Source: CAYGLV01 sp964351025
GTDB taxonomy: Bacteria; Actinomycetota; Thermoleophilia; Gaiellales; Gaiellaceae
DNA length: 17,018 nt
Direction: 5' to 3'
Assembly (NCBI GenBank): GCA_964351025.1
Contig: CAYGLV010000052.1
Coordinates: 1 to 17,018, forward strand
The notes under the pieces were generated by a model. The model made no database searches. It was not told the origin of the DNA and worked only from the letters and a program-made list of their open reading frames with translations. Shown here piece by piece: positions 1 through 6,675 of the stretch. The translations under genes were made by a program, and so were the position numbers. Each line of letters begins with the position of its first letter. Position 1 is the first letter of the stretch.

Positions 1-443
1 GTTCGGGCTCCCGCGGCGGCCTTGACCAGCAAGGGGTAGCCGAGCTCGTCCGGCTCGCCCGAGGGGAGCACCGGCACGCCGGCACCCGCGGCGGTCAGCT
101 TCGCGGCGAGCTTGTCGCCGCCGGCTCGGAGGGCCGGCGGCGGCGGCCCGACCCAGACGAGCCCGGCTGCCTCGACCGCCTCTGCGAAGCCGGCGCTCTC
201 GGCGAGAAAGCCGTATCCGGGGTGAACCGCGTCGGCGCCGGCCGCGAGCGCCGCCCGCACGTGCTCGGCAGCGTCGAGATAGCTCCCGATCCCGACGACC
301 TCGTCGGCCGAGCGCCCGTGCAGCGAGCCCGTGTCGTCGGGCGCGACGACGGCCACGGTGGCGATCCCGAGCTCCCGGCAGGCGCGGAAGACGCGCAGCG
401 CGATCTCCCCGCGGTTCGCCACCAGGAGCTTCCTGATCGCCAT
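1..443 (-). CDS. Biotin carboxylase (alpha) subunit of an acyl-CoA carboxylase, N-terminal part; runs off the window
   Basis: The first 147 codons of a biotin carboxylase-type subunit are visible; the rest lies beyond base 1. These enzymes carboxylate biotin with ATP and bicarbonate and pass the carboxyl group to the beta subunit. The opening MAIRKLLVANRGEIALRV (residues 1-18) and HPGYGFLAES (about residues 75-84) are hallmark motifs of the N-terminal (pre-ATP-grasp) domain. The partner beta subunit at 3586-5145 looks like methylcrotonyl-CoA carboxylase, and a LiuC-like hydratase lies between them, so a methylcrotonyl-CoA carboxylase alpha role (LiuD/MccA) is likely but inferred. The ATG at 443 is preceded by TACGAT eight bases upstream. 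At the window edge the residues after VKAAAG read ART instead of the usual glycine-rich ATP loop. Acetyl- or propionyl-CoA carboxylase alpha remains possible. Confidence 0.93.
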   Translation of the reverse strand, partial: MAIRKLLVANRGEIALRVFRACRELGIATVAVVAPDDTGSLHGRSADEVVGIGSYLDAAEHVRAALAAGADAVHPGYGFLAESAGFAEAVEAAGLVWVGPPPPALRAGGDKLAAKLTAAGAGVPVLPSGEPDELGYPLLVKAAAGAR

Positions 444-451
444 CGTTGCGG

Positions 452-457
452 ATCGTA
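452..457 (-). promoter_or_regulatory. Leaderless-type -10 (TACGAT) for the biotin carboxylase gene
   Basis: TACGAT on the minus strand ends 8 nt before the ATG at 443. No Shine-Dalgarno sequence is seen. The hexamer fits the TANNNT pattern found before most starts in this window. The 113-bp divergent gap to the glycosidase gene at 557 holds only this box and the opposing one. Confidence 0.5.
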
Positions 458-544
458 TTCGCGACCGCAGCCGAAGCGGCCGGCACCGTCAAGAAACCCG
501 ACCGTCCCTGGCGCATGCTTACACGAAGCTCATGAAGTCGCGGG

Positions 545-550
545 TACGTT
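545..550 (+). promoter_or_regulatory. Leaderless-type -10 (TACGTT) for the secreted glycosidase
   Basis: TACGTT followed by exactly 6 nt and the ATG at 557. No Shine-Dalgarno sequence is present, so transcription probably starts at or next to the A of the ATG. Confidence 0.55.
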
Positions 551-556
551 GGTGGC

Positions 557-1807
557 ATGACGCGTCTCCTCGTTCTGCTCGCTGCCCTTGCCGTTGTTCT
601 GCACGTTGCGTCGCCGGCAGCCGCCTCGCCCGGCATCCGCTACGGCATCCAGGACGATGCGTGGCTGCTCTACGGCGCCGGCACGCTCGAGGGCCGGGTC
701 GAGAGCCTCGAGCGGCTCGGAGTGGAGATCGTGCGCTTTACGATCGACTGGAGCACGGTCGAGGCGCGCCGAGGCGAGTACGACTGGAGTCGTGTCGACC
801 ACGTGCTCGGCGCTTTGCGTGACCGGGGGATCCAAACCGTGGTGACGCTGAACGGCACTCCGCGCTGGGCGAACGGCGGCCGCGCGTCGAACTGGGCTCC
901 CACCTCGGGCGCGACGTTCGCCGCGTTCGCGGCAGTCGCCGCGAAACGCTACGCGTGGGTGAAGGACTGGCTGATCTGGAACGAGCCCAATCAGCGCCGC
1001 TGGCTGCAACCGACGACGCCGCTCACGTACGTGACGAAGCTGCTCAATCCCGCCTACGCCGCGATCCACCGCTCGAGCAGCGGGGCGCGAGTGGGCGGTG
1101 GAGTAACTGCTCCGCGCGGCTCAACCGGCGGCGTCTCGCCCGTCGACTGGATCCGCGGGATGCGCGCCGCGGGCGCCCGGCTCGACGCCTACGCCCACCA
1201 TCCGTATCCCCTCACCCGCCTGCAGACACCGTGGGCGGGCGCCTGCGCCCACTGCGAGACGATCACCATGGCGTCGCTCGAACGCCTGCTTAGCGAGGTC
1301 AAGCGGGCTTGGGGGGGCGCGCTGCGGATCTGGCTGACGGAGTACGGCTACCAGACGAATCCGCCCGATCGCTTTCTCGGAGTCTCGACCGCGCTGCAGG
1401 CGCGGTACGTGGGCGAGGCCGCGTGGCGGAGCTTCAAGGGCCGCAATGTCGACATGCTCATCCACTACCTCTACCGCGATGAGCCGGACCTGGGGGCGTG
1501 GCAGAGTGGCTTCGTTACCGTGGGCGGTGTAGCCAAGCCCGCGCTGCGCGCCTTCATGATCCCCGCCTCGCAGGCGTACCGGAGCGGGCACGTCACGGCG
1601 GTGTGGGGTCAAGTGCGGCCCGGTGACGGGCGGCAGTACTACCTGCTGCAGCAGCTCCGCGACGGCCGCTGGCGAACGGTGAACGGCGCATACCGGACGA
1701 CCGAGCGCGGCTTCTTCTACCGCTACGTGCGCGCGGACAAGGGCTCCAAGCTGCGGATCGTGCAGACGCGCACCGGCACGGTCAGCCCGGTCCTCGTCGT
1801 CCGGTAG
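557..1807 (+). CDS. Secreted clan GH-A glycoside hydrolase-like protein
   Basis: A 416-aa protein with an N-terminal signal peptide: a hydrophobic run at residues 4-20 followed by an AAASPG cleavage-like site near residue 24. The TIM-barrel part has the two clan GH-A landmarks. WNEPN at 141-145 supplies the probable acid/base Glu143, and LTEYGY at 260-265 the probable nucleophile Glu262. WSTVEARRGEYDW (65-77) resembles GH39/GH5-type strand motifs. Residues from about 340 to 416 form a separate beta-rich tail (RWRTVNGAYRTTERGFFYRYV) that may be a small Ig- or SH3-like accessory domain. Substrate cannot be read from sequence. The gene stands alone and its last 26 bp overlap the tail of the convergent enoyl-CoA hydratase gene. 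The start fits both the signal peptide and the TACGTT box. Confidence 0.85.
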   Translation: MTRLLVLLAALAVVLHVASPAAASPGIRYGIQDDAWLLYGAGTLEGRVESLERLGVEIVRFTIDWSTVEARRGEYDWSRVDHVLGALRDRGIQTVVTLNGTPRWANGGRASNWAPTSGATFAAFAAVAAKRYAWVKDWLIWNEPNQRRWLQPTTPLTYVTKLLNPAYAAIHRSSSGARVGGGVTAPRGSTGGVSPVDWIRGMRAAGARLDAYAHHPYPLTRLQTPWAGACAHCETITMASLERLLSEVKRAWGGALRIWLTEYGYQTNPPDRFLGVSTALQARYVGEAAWRSFKGRNVDMLIHYLYRDEPDLGAWQSGFVTVGGVAKPALRAFMIPASQAYRSGHVTAVWGQVRPGDGRQYYLLQQLRDGRWRTVNGAYRTTERGFFYRYVRADKGSKLRIVQTRTGTVSPVLVVR

Positions 1808-2543
1808 TCCAGGTCGGGTTGCGGCGCTCGAGGAAGGCGCGCAGGCCCTCCTGGCCCTCGGGGCTCGTGCGCCGCTCGGCGATCAGCCTCGCGGTCTCCG
1901 GCCCGTCCGGGCGGTCGAGCACGAGCCGCTTCGCCGCGCGTGCCGCCTTCGGGCCGGCACTGCGCAGCTCGGCGAGGACTCGCGCGAGGGCCGCCTCGAG
2001 GTCGTCGGCGACCTCGTGCACGAGGCCGATCCGCAAGGCCTCCGCCGCGTCGAAGCGCTCGCCGGTGACGAAATAGCGCCGGGCGGCGCCGGCGCCGATC
2101 TTGGCGAGCGCGAACGTCGAGATGGTCGCCGGAACGATCCCCAGCTTCACCTCGGAAAAGGCGAACACGGTGCCCGGCCGCGCGAGCACGATGTCGGCGC
2201 AGGCCACGAGGCCGACGCCGCCGCCCAGCGCGTGCCCCTGAACGAGCGCGATCACGGGCGCCGGGCAGCCGTCCACCGCCTCCAGCATGCGCCGTAGCGC
2301 GTTCGCGTCGGCGAGGTTCTCCTCGTAGCCGAGGTCGGCGGCTGAGCGCATCCACTCGACATCTGCGCCTGCGCAGAAGCTCGGGCCGTCGCCGGCAAGC
2401 ACCACCGCGCGTGCCTTGCCCACGTCCACGAACGCCTCCGCCAGCTCCGCGATCAGCGCCGCGTCGAACGCGTTGCGCGTTTCCGGCCGCGCGAGCGTCA
2501 TGCGGAGGACATCGCCGTCCCGGGAGATGCGGAGCGCACCCAT
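1782..2543 (-). CDS. Enoyl-CoA hydratase/isomerase family protein, LiuC-like (probable methylglutaconyl-CoA hydratase)
   Basis: A 253-aa crotonase-fold protein. SFCAGADVEWM (55-65) forms the first oxyanion-hole segment. GHALGGGVGLVACAD (103-117) follows, and FAFSEVKLGIVPATIS (127-142) carries Glu131, matching the second catalytic Glu of crotonases. The first catalytic Glu (GGGxELA in classic hydratases) is Gly111 here. As I recall, LiuC-type methylglutaconyl-CoA hydratases share both the missing first Glu and the SEV..G..PA.IS sequence, so the family suggests hydration in leucine breakdown. The neighbouring carboxylase subunits agree. The frame stays open upstream to 3143, but MGALRISRDGDVLRMTL at 2543 is the natural start. 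The gene diverges by 24 bp from the DapA-like gene and overlaps the glycosidase tail. Exact substrate is inferred. Confidence 0.88.
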   Translation of the reverse strand: MGALRISRDGDVLRMTLARPETRNAFDAALIAELAEAFVDVGKARAVVLAGDGPSFCAGADVEWMRSAADLGYEENLADANALRRMLEAVDGCPAPVIALVQGHALGGGVGLVACADIVLARPGTVFAFSEVKLGIVPATISTFALAKIGAGAARRYFVTGERFDAAEALRIGLVHEVADDLEAALARVLAELRSAGPKAARAAKRLVLDRPDGPETARLIAERRTSPEGQEGLRAFLERRNPTWTTGRRGPG

Positions 2544-2551
2544 CGCCCGGG

Positions 2552-2561
2552 AGCTTAGAGT
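2552..2561. promoter_or_regulatory. Overlapping divergent -10 elements (bidirectional promoter core)
   Basis: The ten bases AGCTTAGAGT hold TAGAGT on the plus strand (2556-2561, 6 nt before ATG 2568) and TAAGCT on the minus strand (2557-2552, 8 nt before ATG 2543). The two hexamers share the TA at 2556-2557. The whole divergent intergenic space is 24 bp, so both promoters must lie here, with any -35 contacts inside the opposing gene. Neither start has a Shine-Dalgarno sequence. Confidence 0.55.
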
Positions 2562-2567
2562 TGTCGC

Positions 2568-3416
2568 ATGCTGCGCGGCGCCCTGGCGGCGGCGGTCACG
2601 CCCCTGAGAGACGGTGGAGAGGCCCTCGACGAGGACGCCTATGGGCCGTACGCCGACTTCCTCGCCGGGGCCGGGCTCGACGGGATCCTCGCGCAGGGCA
2701 CCGCGGGGGAGGGGATCTTGCTCTCCCGCGAGGAGCGGGCGCGTGCCACCGAGTACTGGCTCGCGGCCGCAGCGGGCCGGTTCCAGGTCGCAGCCCACTG
2801 CGGTGCCCAGACGACCGCGGACACCGTTGCGCTCGCGGCGCACGCTGCCGAAGCGGGCGTCGCTGCCGTCGCCGTGATCTCGCCGCCGTACTTCGTCCTC
2901 GACGGCCACGCGCTGCTCGAGCACCTCGCCGCCGCGGCCGCCGCGTGCGCGCCGGTTCCGTTCTACGTCTACGAGTTCGAGCAGGCGGCGGGCTATGCCG
3001 TCCCGCTCGAGGTGCTCGACGCGCTGCGCGAGCGGGCGCCGAACCTCGCCGGCCTGAAGGTCTCGGATGCGCCATTCGCGGCCTTCTCGCGCTACCTGAT
3101 CGAGTGGCTCGACATCTTCGTCGGGCCTGAGTCGCTCATCCACCGGGGGATCGCCGGCGGAGCGATCGGCGCCGTGTCAGCGCTCGCGGCGGCGTTCCCC
3201 GAGGAGGTCGTCGCCGCGGTGCGAGACCCCTCGCCGGCGGCGGCGGAGCGCGTTGGGGCGCTCCGGGCAGGTCTCGAGCGCTTTCCGCGCCACGCGGCGC
3301 TCAAGCTCGTGCTCGGAAGGCGCGGCGTGCCGGTGCGCGAGGACGTGCGCGCTCCGCTGCGGGGGCTCTCGGACGACGAGCGAAGCGGGCTCGCGGCCTG
3401 GCTCGACTCGCTCTAG
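2568..3416 (+). CDS. DapA/N-acetylneuraminate lyase family Schiff-base aldolase
   Basis: A 282-aa class I aldolase-type TIM barrel, slightly short for the family (usually about 290-300). GTAGEG (44-49) matches the GTTGE substrate loop. SPPYF (105-109) is present, Tyr135 in FYVYEF matches the catalytic tyrosine, and Lys164 in GLKVSD is the Schiff-base lysine. The segment after Tyr135 (EFEQAAGY) lacks the YNxPxRTG sequence typical of true dihydrodipicolinate synthases. It is therefore probably another pyruvate- or oxoacid-dependent lyase or dehydratase rather than lysine-biosynthetic DapA. It sits among leucine-degradation genes but on the opposite strand, diverging from the LiuC-like gene. Its stop codon overlaps the convergent 47-aa gene by 4 bp. 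Substrate unknown. Confidence 0.86.
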   Translation: MLRGALAAAVTPLRDGGEALDEDAYGPYADFLAGAGLDGILAQGTAGEGILLSREERARATEYWLAAAAGRFQVAAHCGAQTTADTVALAAHAAEAGVAAVAVISPPYFVLDGHALLEHLAAAAAACAPVPFYVYEFEQAAGYAVPLEVLDALRERAPNLAGLKVSDAPFAAFSRYLIEWLDIFVGPESLIHRGIAGGAIGAVSALAAAFPEEVVAAVRDPSPAAAERVGALRAGLERFPRHAALKLVLGRRGVPVREDVRAPLRGLSDDERSGLAAWLDSL

Positions 3417-3556
3417 CCTGTCGCCTCCACCTTCGCGATCAGCAGCTTGATCGCCCGCAGGAGGTCGGCCTCCTCGTGTCCGAAAGCGTCGAGATAGGCA
3501 TGGAGCGCGGCGGAGAGGAGGCGGAGCTCCTCGTCGGTGAGCTCGATCGTGTGCAT
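3413..3556 (-). CDS. Small 47-aa helical protein of unknown function
   Basis: I do not recognise this family. MHTIELTDEELRLLSAALHA opens an acidic, probably all-alpha peptide with two predicted helices (about residues 7-25 and 27-44) separated by FGHEEA, a helical-hairpin pattern. The upstream frame is open to 3940 but is a shadow of the carboxylase gene. The ATG at 3556 is chosen because TACGCT lies exactly 6 nt before it, the same leaderless pattern as its neighbours. It follows the carboxylase beta gene by 29 bp on the same strand, so it may be co-transcribed or have its own promoter. A role as an accessory to the carboxylase is speculation. Confidence 0.62.
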   Translation of the reverse strand: MHTIELTDEELRLLSAALHAYLDAFGHEEADLLRAIKLLIAKVEATG

Positions 3557-3562
3557 GTCTCG

Positions 3563-3568
3563 AGCGTA
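3563..3568 (-). promoter_or_regulatory. Leaderless-type -10 (TACGCT) for the 47-aa gene
   Basis: TACGCT on the minus strand is followed by 6 nt and the ATG at 3556. It lies in the 29-bp gap after the carboxylase beta gene. Confidence 0.45.
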
Positions 3569-3585
3569 GGGCACAGCCCTCGCTT

Positions 3586-5145
3586 CTACATGCGGAAAAT
3601 GCCGAAGACCGAGTCCGGGATCGCTGCGTTCAGCGCTGCGGAGATCCCGAGCGCGAGCACGCGGCGCGTGTCGAGCGGGTCGATGATTCCGTCGTCCCAG
3701 AGCCGCGCGGTCGAGTAGTACGGGCTCCCCTCCGCCTCGTACAGCGCTTTGATCTGCTCCGGATCGGCGTCGCCGACCATCGAGAGGACGGTTGCGGCCT
3801 GTTCGCCGCCCATCACGGAGATGCGCGCGTTCGGCCACATCCAGAGCTGCCGCGGGCCGTAGGCGCGACCGCACATCGCGTAGTTGCCGGCGCCGAACGA
3901 GCCGCCCGTGACCACGGTGAACTTCGGCACGTCGGCACACGCGACGGCCATCACCATCTTCGCGCCGTCACGCGCGATCCCGCCGGCCTCGTACTCCTTG
4001 CCGACCATGAAGCCCGTGATGTTCTGGAGGAACACGAGCGGGATCCGCCGCTTGCAGGCGAGCTCGACGAAGTGGGCGCCTTTCTGCGCCGACTCGGCGA
4101 AGAGCACGCCGTTATTTGCGAGGATGGCCACCGGGTAGCCCTCGATGCGGGCGAAGCCGCAGACGAGGGTCTCGCCGTAGAGCGCCTTGAACTCGTCGAG
4201 GCGGCTGCCGTCCACGATCCTGGCGATCAGCTCGCGCGGATCGACCTGGTGGCGGAAGTCCTCCGGCACGAGGCCGTAGAGGTCGGCCGGGTCGAGCGCG
4301 GGCGGCTCGGGCGCGGCGGGCTCCCACGGCAGCTCCTTGCGCCGGTGCAGGTTGCGCACGATCTGGCGCGCGAGCGCGAGCCCGTGCTCGTCATCCATCG
4401 CGTAATGGTCGGCAACGCCGGAGCGGCGGGCGTGGACGTCGGCGCCGCCCAGCTCCTCCGCGGTCACGTCCTGTCCGGTGGCGGCCTTCACGAGCGGTGG
4501 GCCCCCGATGAAGATCGTGCCCGTGCCACGCACGATCACGGTCTCGTCGGCCAGCGCGGGAACGTAGGCGCCGCCCGCGGTGCAGGAGCCCATCACGACG
4601 GCGATCTGGGAGATCCCCTGCGCCGACAGACGCGCCTGGTTGTAGAAGATCCGCCCGAAGTGCTCTCGGTCGGGAAAGACGTCCGCCTGGAGCGGCAGGA
4701 AGGCGCCGCCCGAATCCACGAGATAGATGCACGGGAGCCCGTTCTGACCGGCGATCTCCTGGGCGCGCAGGTGCTTCTTCACCGTCAGTGGGAAGTAGGA
4801 GCCGCCTTTCACCGTCGCGTCGTTTGCGACGATCACGCACTCCTGCCCCTCGACCGTGCCGATGCCCGTGACGATCCCGGCTGAGGGCGCCTCGCCCTCG
4901 TACAGCTCCCACGCGGCGAGCGCGGAAAGCTCGAGGAACGCGGAGCCAGGGTCGACAAGCCGGTCGATCCGCTCGCGCGCCGGCAGCTTGCCGCGTGACC
5001 GGTGGCGCTCGAGCGTCTGCGCGCCACCCCCGCGGGCTACGAGCGACGTGCGCTCTCGCAGCTCGGAGACGAGGGCCTCCATCCGTTCGCGCCGGAGCGT
5101 GAACTCCGCCGAGCGGCTGTCCACCTGCGAGGTCAGGGTGGCCAC
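3586..5145 (-). CDS. Methylcrotonyl-CoA carboxylase carboxyltransferase (beta) subunit
   Basis: A 519-aa carboxyltransferase with two crotonase-like halves, close to the roughly 535 aa usual for MccB/LiuB. It moves the carboxyl group from biotin to 3-methylcrotonyl-CoA in leucine breakdown. The N-terminal VDSRSAEF (8-15) and the C-terminal run PYYSTARLWDDGIIDPLDTRRVL (475-497) ending in GIFRM are typical of the methylcrotonyl type rather than the propionyl type. VDSGGAFLPLQ (143-153), GSCTAGGAYVPALAD (186-200) and GGSFGAGNYAMCGRAYGPR (414-432) are the acyl-CoA and biotin oxyanion-hole segments. The start is GTG at 5145, with TAGTCT six bases upstream. Its biotin-carrying partner is probably the gene starting at 443, separated by unrelated plus-strand genes. 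Confidence 0.93.
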   Translation of the reverse strand: MATLTSQVDSRSAEFTLRRERMEALVSELRERTSLVARGGGAQTLERHRSRGKLPARERIDRLVDPGSAFLELSALAAWELYEGEAPSAGIVTGIGTVEGQECVIVANDATVKGGSYFPLTVKKHLRAQEIAGQNGLPCIYLVDSGGAFLPLQADVFPDREHFGRIFYNQARLSAQGISQIAVVMGSCTAGGAYVPALADETVIVRGTGTIFIGGPPLVKAATGQDVTAEELGGADVHARRSGVADHYAMDDEHGLALARQIVRNLHRRKELPWEPAAPEPPALDPADLYGLVPEDFRHQVDPRELIARIVDGSRLDEFKALYGETLVCGFARIEGYPVAILANNGVLFAESAQKGAHFVELACKRRIPLVFLQNITGFMVGKEYEAGGIARDGAKMVMAVACADVPKFTVVTGGSFGAGNYAMCGRAYGPRQLWMWPNARISVMGGEQAATVLSMVGDADPEQIKALYEAEGSPYYSTARLWDDGIIDPLDTRRVLALGISAALNAAIPDSVFGIFRM

Positions 5146-5151
5146 GCGCGG

Positions 5152-5157
5152 AGACTA
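5152..5157 (-). promoter_or_regulatory. Leaderless-type -10 (TAGTCT) for the carboxylase beta gene
   Basis: TAGTCT on the minus strand is followed by exactly 6 nt and the GTG start at 5145. The 64-bp divergent region to the HD-GYP gene also holds the GCCGATAA box on the other strand. Confidence 0.5.
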
Positions 5158-5172
5158 CTAGCCATGCGGGGC

Positions 5173-5200
5173 TAACGGAGCGCGCCTGCCGGGCCGATAA
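5173..5200 (+). promoter_or_regulatory. Candidate WhiG/FliA-type promoter of the HD-GYP gene
   Basis: TAAC (5173-5176), 16 nt, then GCCGATAA (5193-5200). The FliA/WhiG consensus is TAAA, about 15 nt, GCCGATAA. The -10 part is exact, the -35 part has one mismatch and the spacing is one base long. The ATG at 5210 starts 9 nt after the box, so this transcript would also be nearly leaderless. An alternative reading is the vegetative-type hexamer TAACGG (5198-5203) 6 nt before the ATG, which lacks the final T. The box is embedded in the inverted repeat GGCCG-ATAA-CGGCC (5192-5205), which could be a chance source of the match. Confidence 0.5.
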
Positions 5201-5209
5201 CGGCCTGAC

Positions 5210-6625
5210 ATGCGTCAGTCGCCTTTTGTGCCGCTGCTCGCTCTCGCCGGCGGCCTCGCGATCGTGCCGCCTGCGCTGCTCCACTTCGTGGGTGGGGACA
5301 AGGTGCACCTCTCGAGCACGGTCCACTTCTGGGCGGTCGGTCTTTCGGCCTCGATCGCAGTCGCGGCAGGGATCGTCCTCAGCGCCGGCGGCCATCGCCG
5401 CGGCGACGCGCGCGCCGTGCTCGTCGGCACGGCCTTCACGGTGATGGCGGGCCTGCTCGTGGTGCACGGCTTCGCCAGCCCAGGGGTCCTCGTCGAGCGC
5501 AACGGTGTCGTCGCCCTCACGGGCGCGGCCACGCTGCCCGTCGGCGGGGCGATTCTCGCGCTCTCGGTGCTGCCGGTGATCCGGGAGCCCCGCAGCGTCG
5601 TGCCGCTGCTCTGGCTTCAGGCGGCGTTGATGGCGGGAGTGCTCGTGCTGGGCGGCTCCGCGCTGCTCGTGCCGAGCCTCGTGCCCTCGGTGCCCGCGCC
5701 CGCGAGCGGCCCTGCGCTGGCGATGCTCGTCGTGGGCCTGGTCTTCTTCGCGTGGCTCGGGCTGCGCGCCCTGCGCACGGCGCTGCTGACGCAGCGGCGG
5801 GCCGACCTGCTCGTGGTGGTCGGTGTCGTCTGGCTTGCGGCTGCGCTCGTGCCTGCGCTGACGATGAGCTACTGGGAACTCGGCTGGTGGCTCGGCCACG
5901 GCCTCGAGGTCGCCGGGATCTTGATCGTCGGGGCTCCGGTCGCCGTGGATCTCTTCCGCGCGTCCCCGTCGCGGCCGCTCGCGGGCGATCTCCGCGGCGC
6001 GGAGCTCGTTGCCGCCGAGGAGGCCTACCTCGGCTCGCACGTTCGCGCGTTCACGCGGCTGCTCGCCGACAAGGACGCCTACACCGAGGGCCATACGCGG
6101 CGGGTCGCGCTGCTCGCGGTCCGCGTCGGCGAGGAGCTCCGCCTCCCGCCGGCACGGCTGCGCGAGCTCGCGATCGGCGGCCTCCTGCACGACGTCGGCA
6201 AGCTCTCGGTTCCCGACGCGATCCTGAAGAAGCCGGGACCGCTCGACGACGACGAGTTCGCCGTCGTGAGGAAGCACCCGCTCTGGGGCGACACGCTCCT
6301 CGGCGAGCTCTCGTTCCCGCGCGGCGTGCGCTGCCTCGTGCGCGACCACCATGAGCGGCTCGACGGCTCCGGCTACCCGCACGGCGCCGCCGGCGAGCAG
6401 CTCTGCGGCTCGACGCGGATCCTTGCGGTCTGCGACGTCTACGACGCCCTCCTCTCCCGTCGCGTGTATCGCGAGGCCTGGAGCCACGAGCAGGCGCTCG
6501 AGCTGCTGCGGGCACAGGCCGGCAGCTCCCTCGACACGCGCTGCGTCGCCGCGCTCGAGCGCGTGCTCACGACGGCGAGCGACTTCGTGCCGGTGCCCGT
6601 GCCCGCGGTTGCGGTCGCCGTCTAG
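5210..6625 (+). CDS. Membrane-anchored HD-GYP domain protein (probable c-di-GMP phosphodiesterase)
   Basis: A 471-aa protein. Residues 1-250 hold about seven or eight hydrophobic segments (near 7-27, 36-58, 68-88, 103-121, 131-155, 168-187, 199-218, 230-248). Several histidines lie in or near them (H25, H33, H39, H86, H230). Residues about 278-455 are an HD-GYP domain. HTRRVALLA (295-303) precedes the metal-binding HD pair H327/D328 in GLLHDVGKLSVPDAILKKPG, with H356, H380/H381 and the signature DGSGYP (385-390) following. All expected metal and GYP residues are present, so an active phosphodiesterase hydrolysing c-di-GMP is the family expectation. The membrane half looks like a sensor of unknown ligand; I do not recognise a named domain. 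The last 15 residues (PVPVPAVAVAV) are low-complexity. It appears monocistronic, with a possible WhiG-type promoter. Confidence 0.92.
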   Translation: MRQSPFVPLLALAGGLAIVPPALLHFVGGDKVHLSSTVHFWAVGLSASIAVAAGIVLSAGGHRRGDARAVLVGTAFTVMAGLLVVHGFASPGVLVERNGVVALTGAATLPVGGAILALSVLPVIREPRSVVPLLWLQAALMAGVLVLGGSALLVPSLVPSVPAPASGPALAMLVVGLVFFAWLGLRALRTALLTQRRADLLVVVGVVWLAAALVPALTMSYWELGWWLGHGLEVAGILIVGAPVAVDLFRASPSRPLAGDLRGAELVAAEEAYLGSHVRAFTRLLADKDAYTEGHTRRVALLAVRVGEELRLPPARLRELAIGGLLHDVGKLSVPDAILKKPGPLDDDEFAVVRKHPLWGDTLLGELSFPRGVRCLVRDHHERLDGSGYPHGAAGEQLCGSTRILAVCDVYDALLSRRVYREAWSHEQALELLRAQAGSSLDTRCVAALERVLTTASDFVPVPVPAVAVAV

Positions 6626-6660
6626 CTCGCCGGCGCATCGTTCACGGTTCGTCGCAGCCC

Positions 6661-6666
6661 TAGAAT
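6661..6666 (+). promoter_or_regulatory. -10 element (TAGAAT) for the methyltransferase / LCP unit
   Basis: TAGAAT lies 9 nt before the ATG at 6676 and no Shine-Dalgarno sequence is visible. It falls in the 50-bp gap after the HD-GYP gene. Confidence 0.5.
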
Positions 6667-6675
6667 CGGACTGCG

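Noticed and set aside
5192..5205. GGCCG-ATAA-CGGCC as an operator or hairpin
   Set aside because: Not dismissed entirely, but as a stem it has only a 5-bp arm and a position over the promoter; the exact GCCGATAA with a spaced TAAC is the more informative reading. Kept as the main alternative.
4391..6487. Long minus-strand open frame (698 aa) across the carboxylase and HD-GYP genes
   Set aside because: Arg/Glu/His-rich composition without motifs; it is the antisense of two well-supported genes, open only because of high GC.
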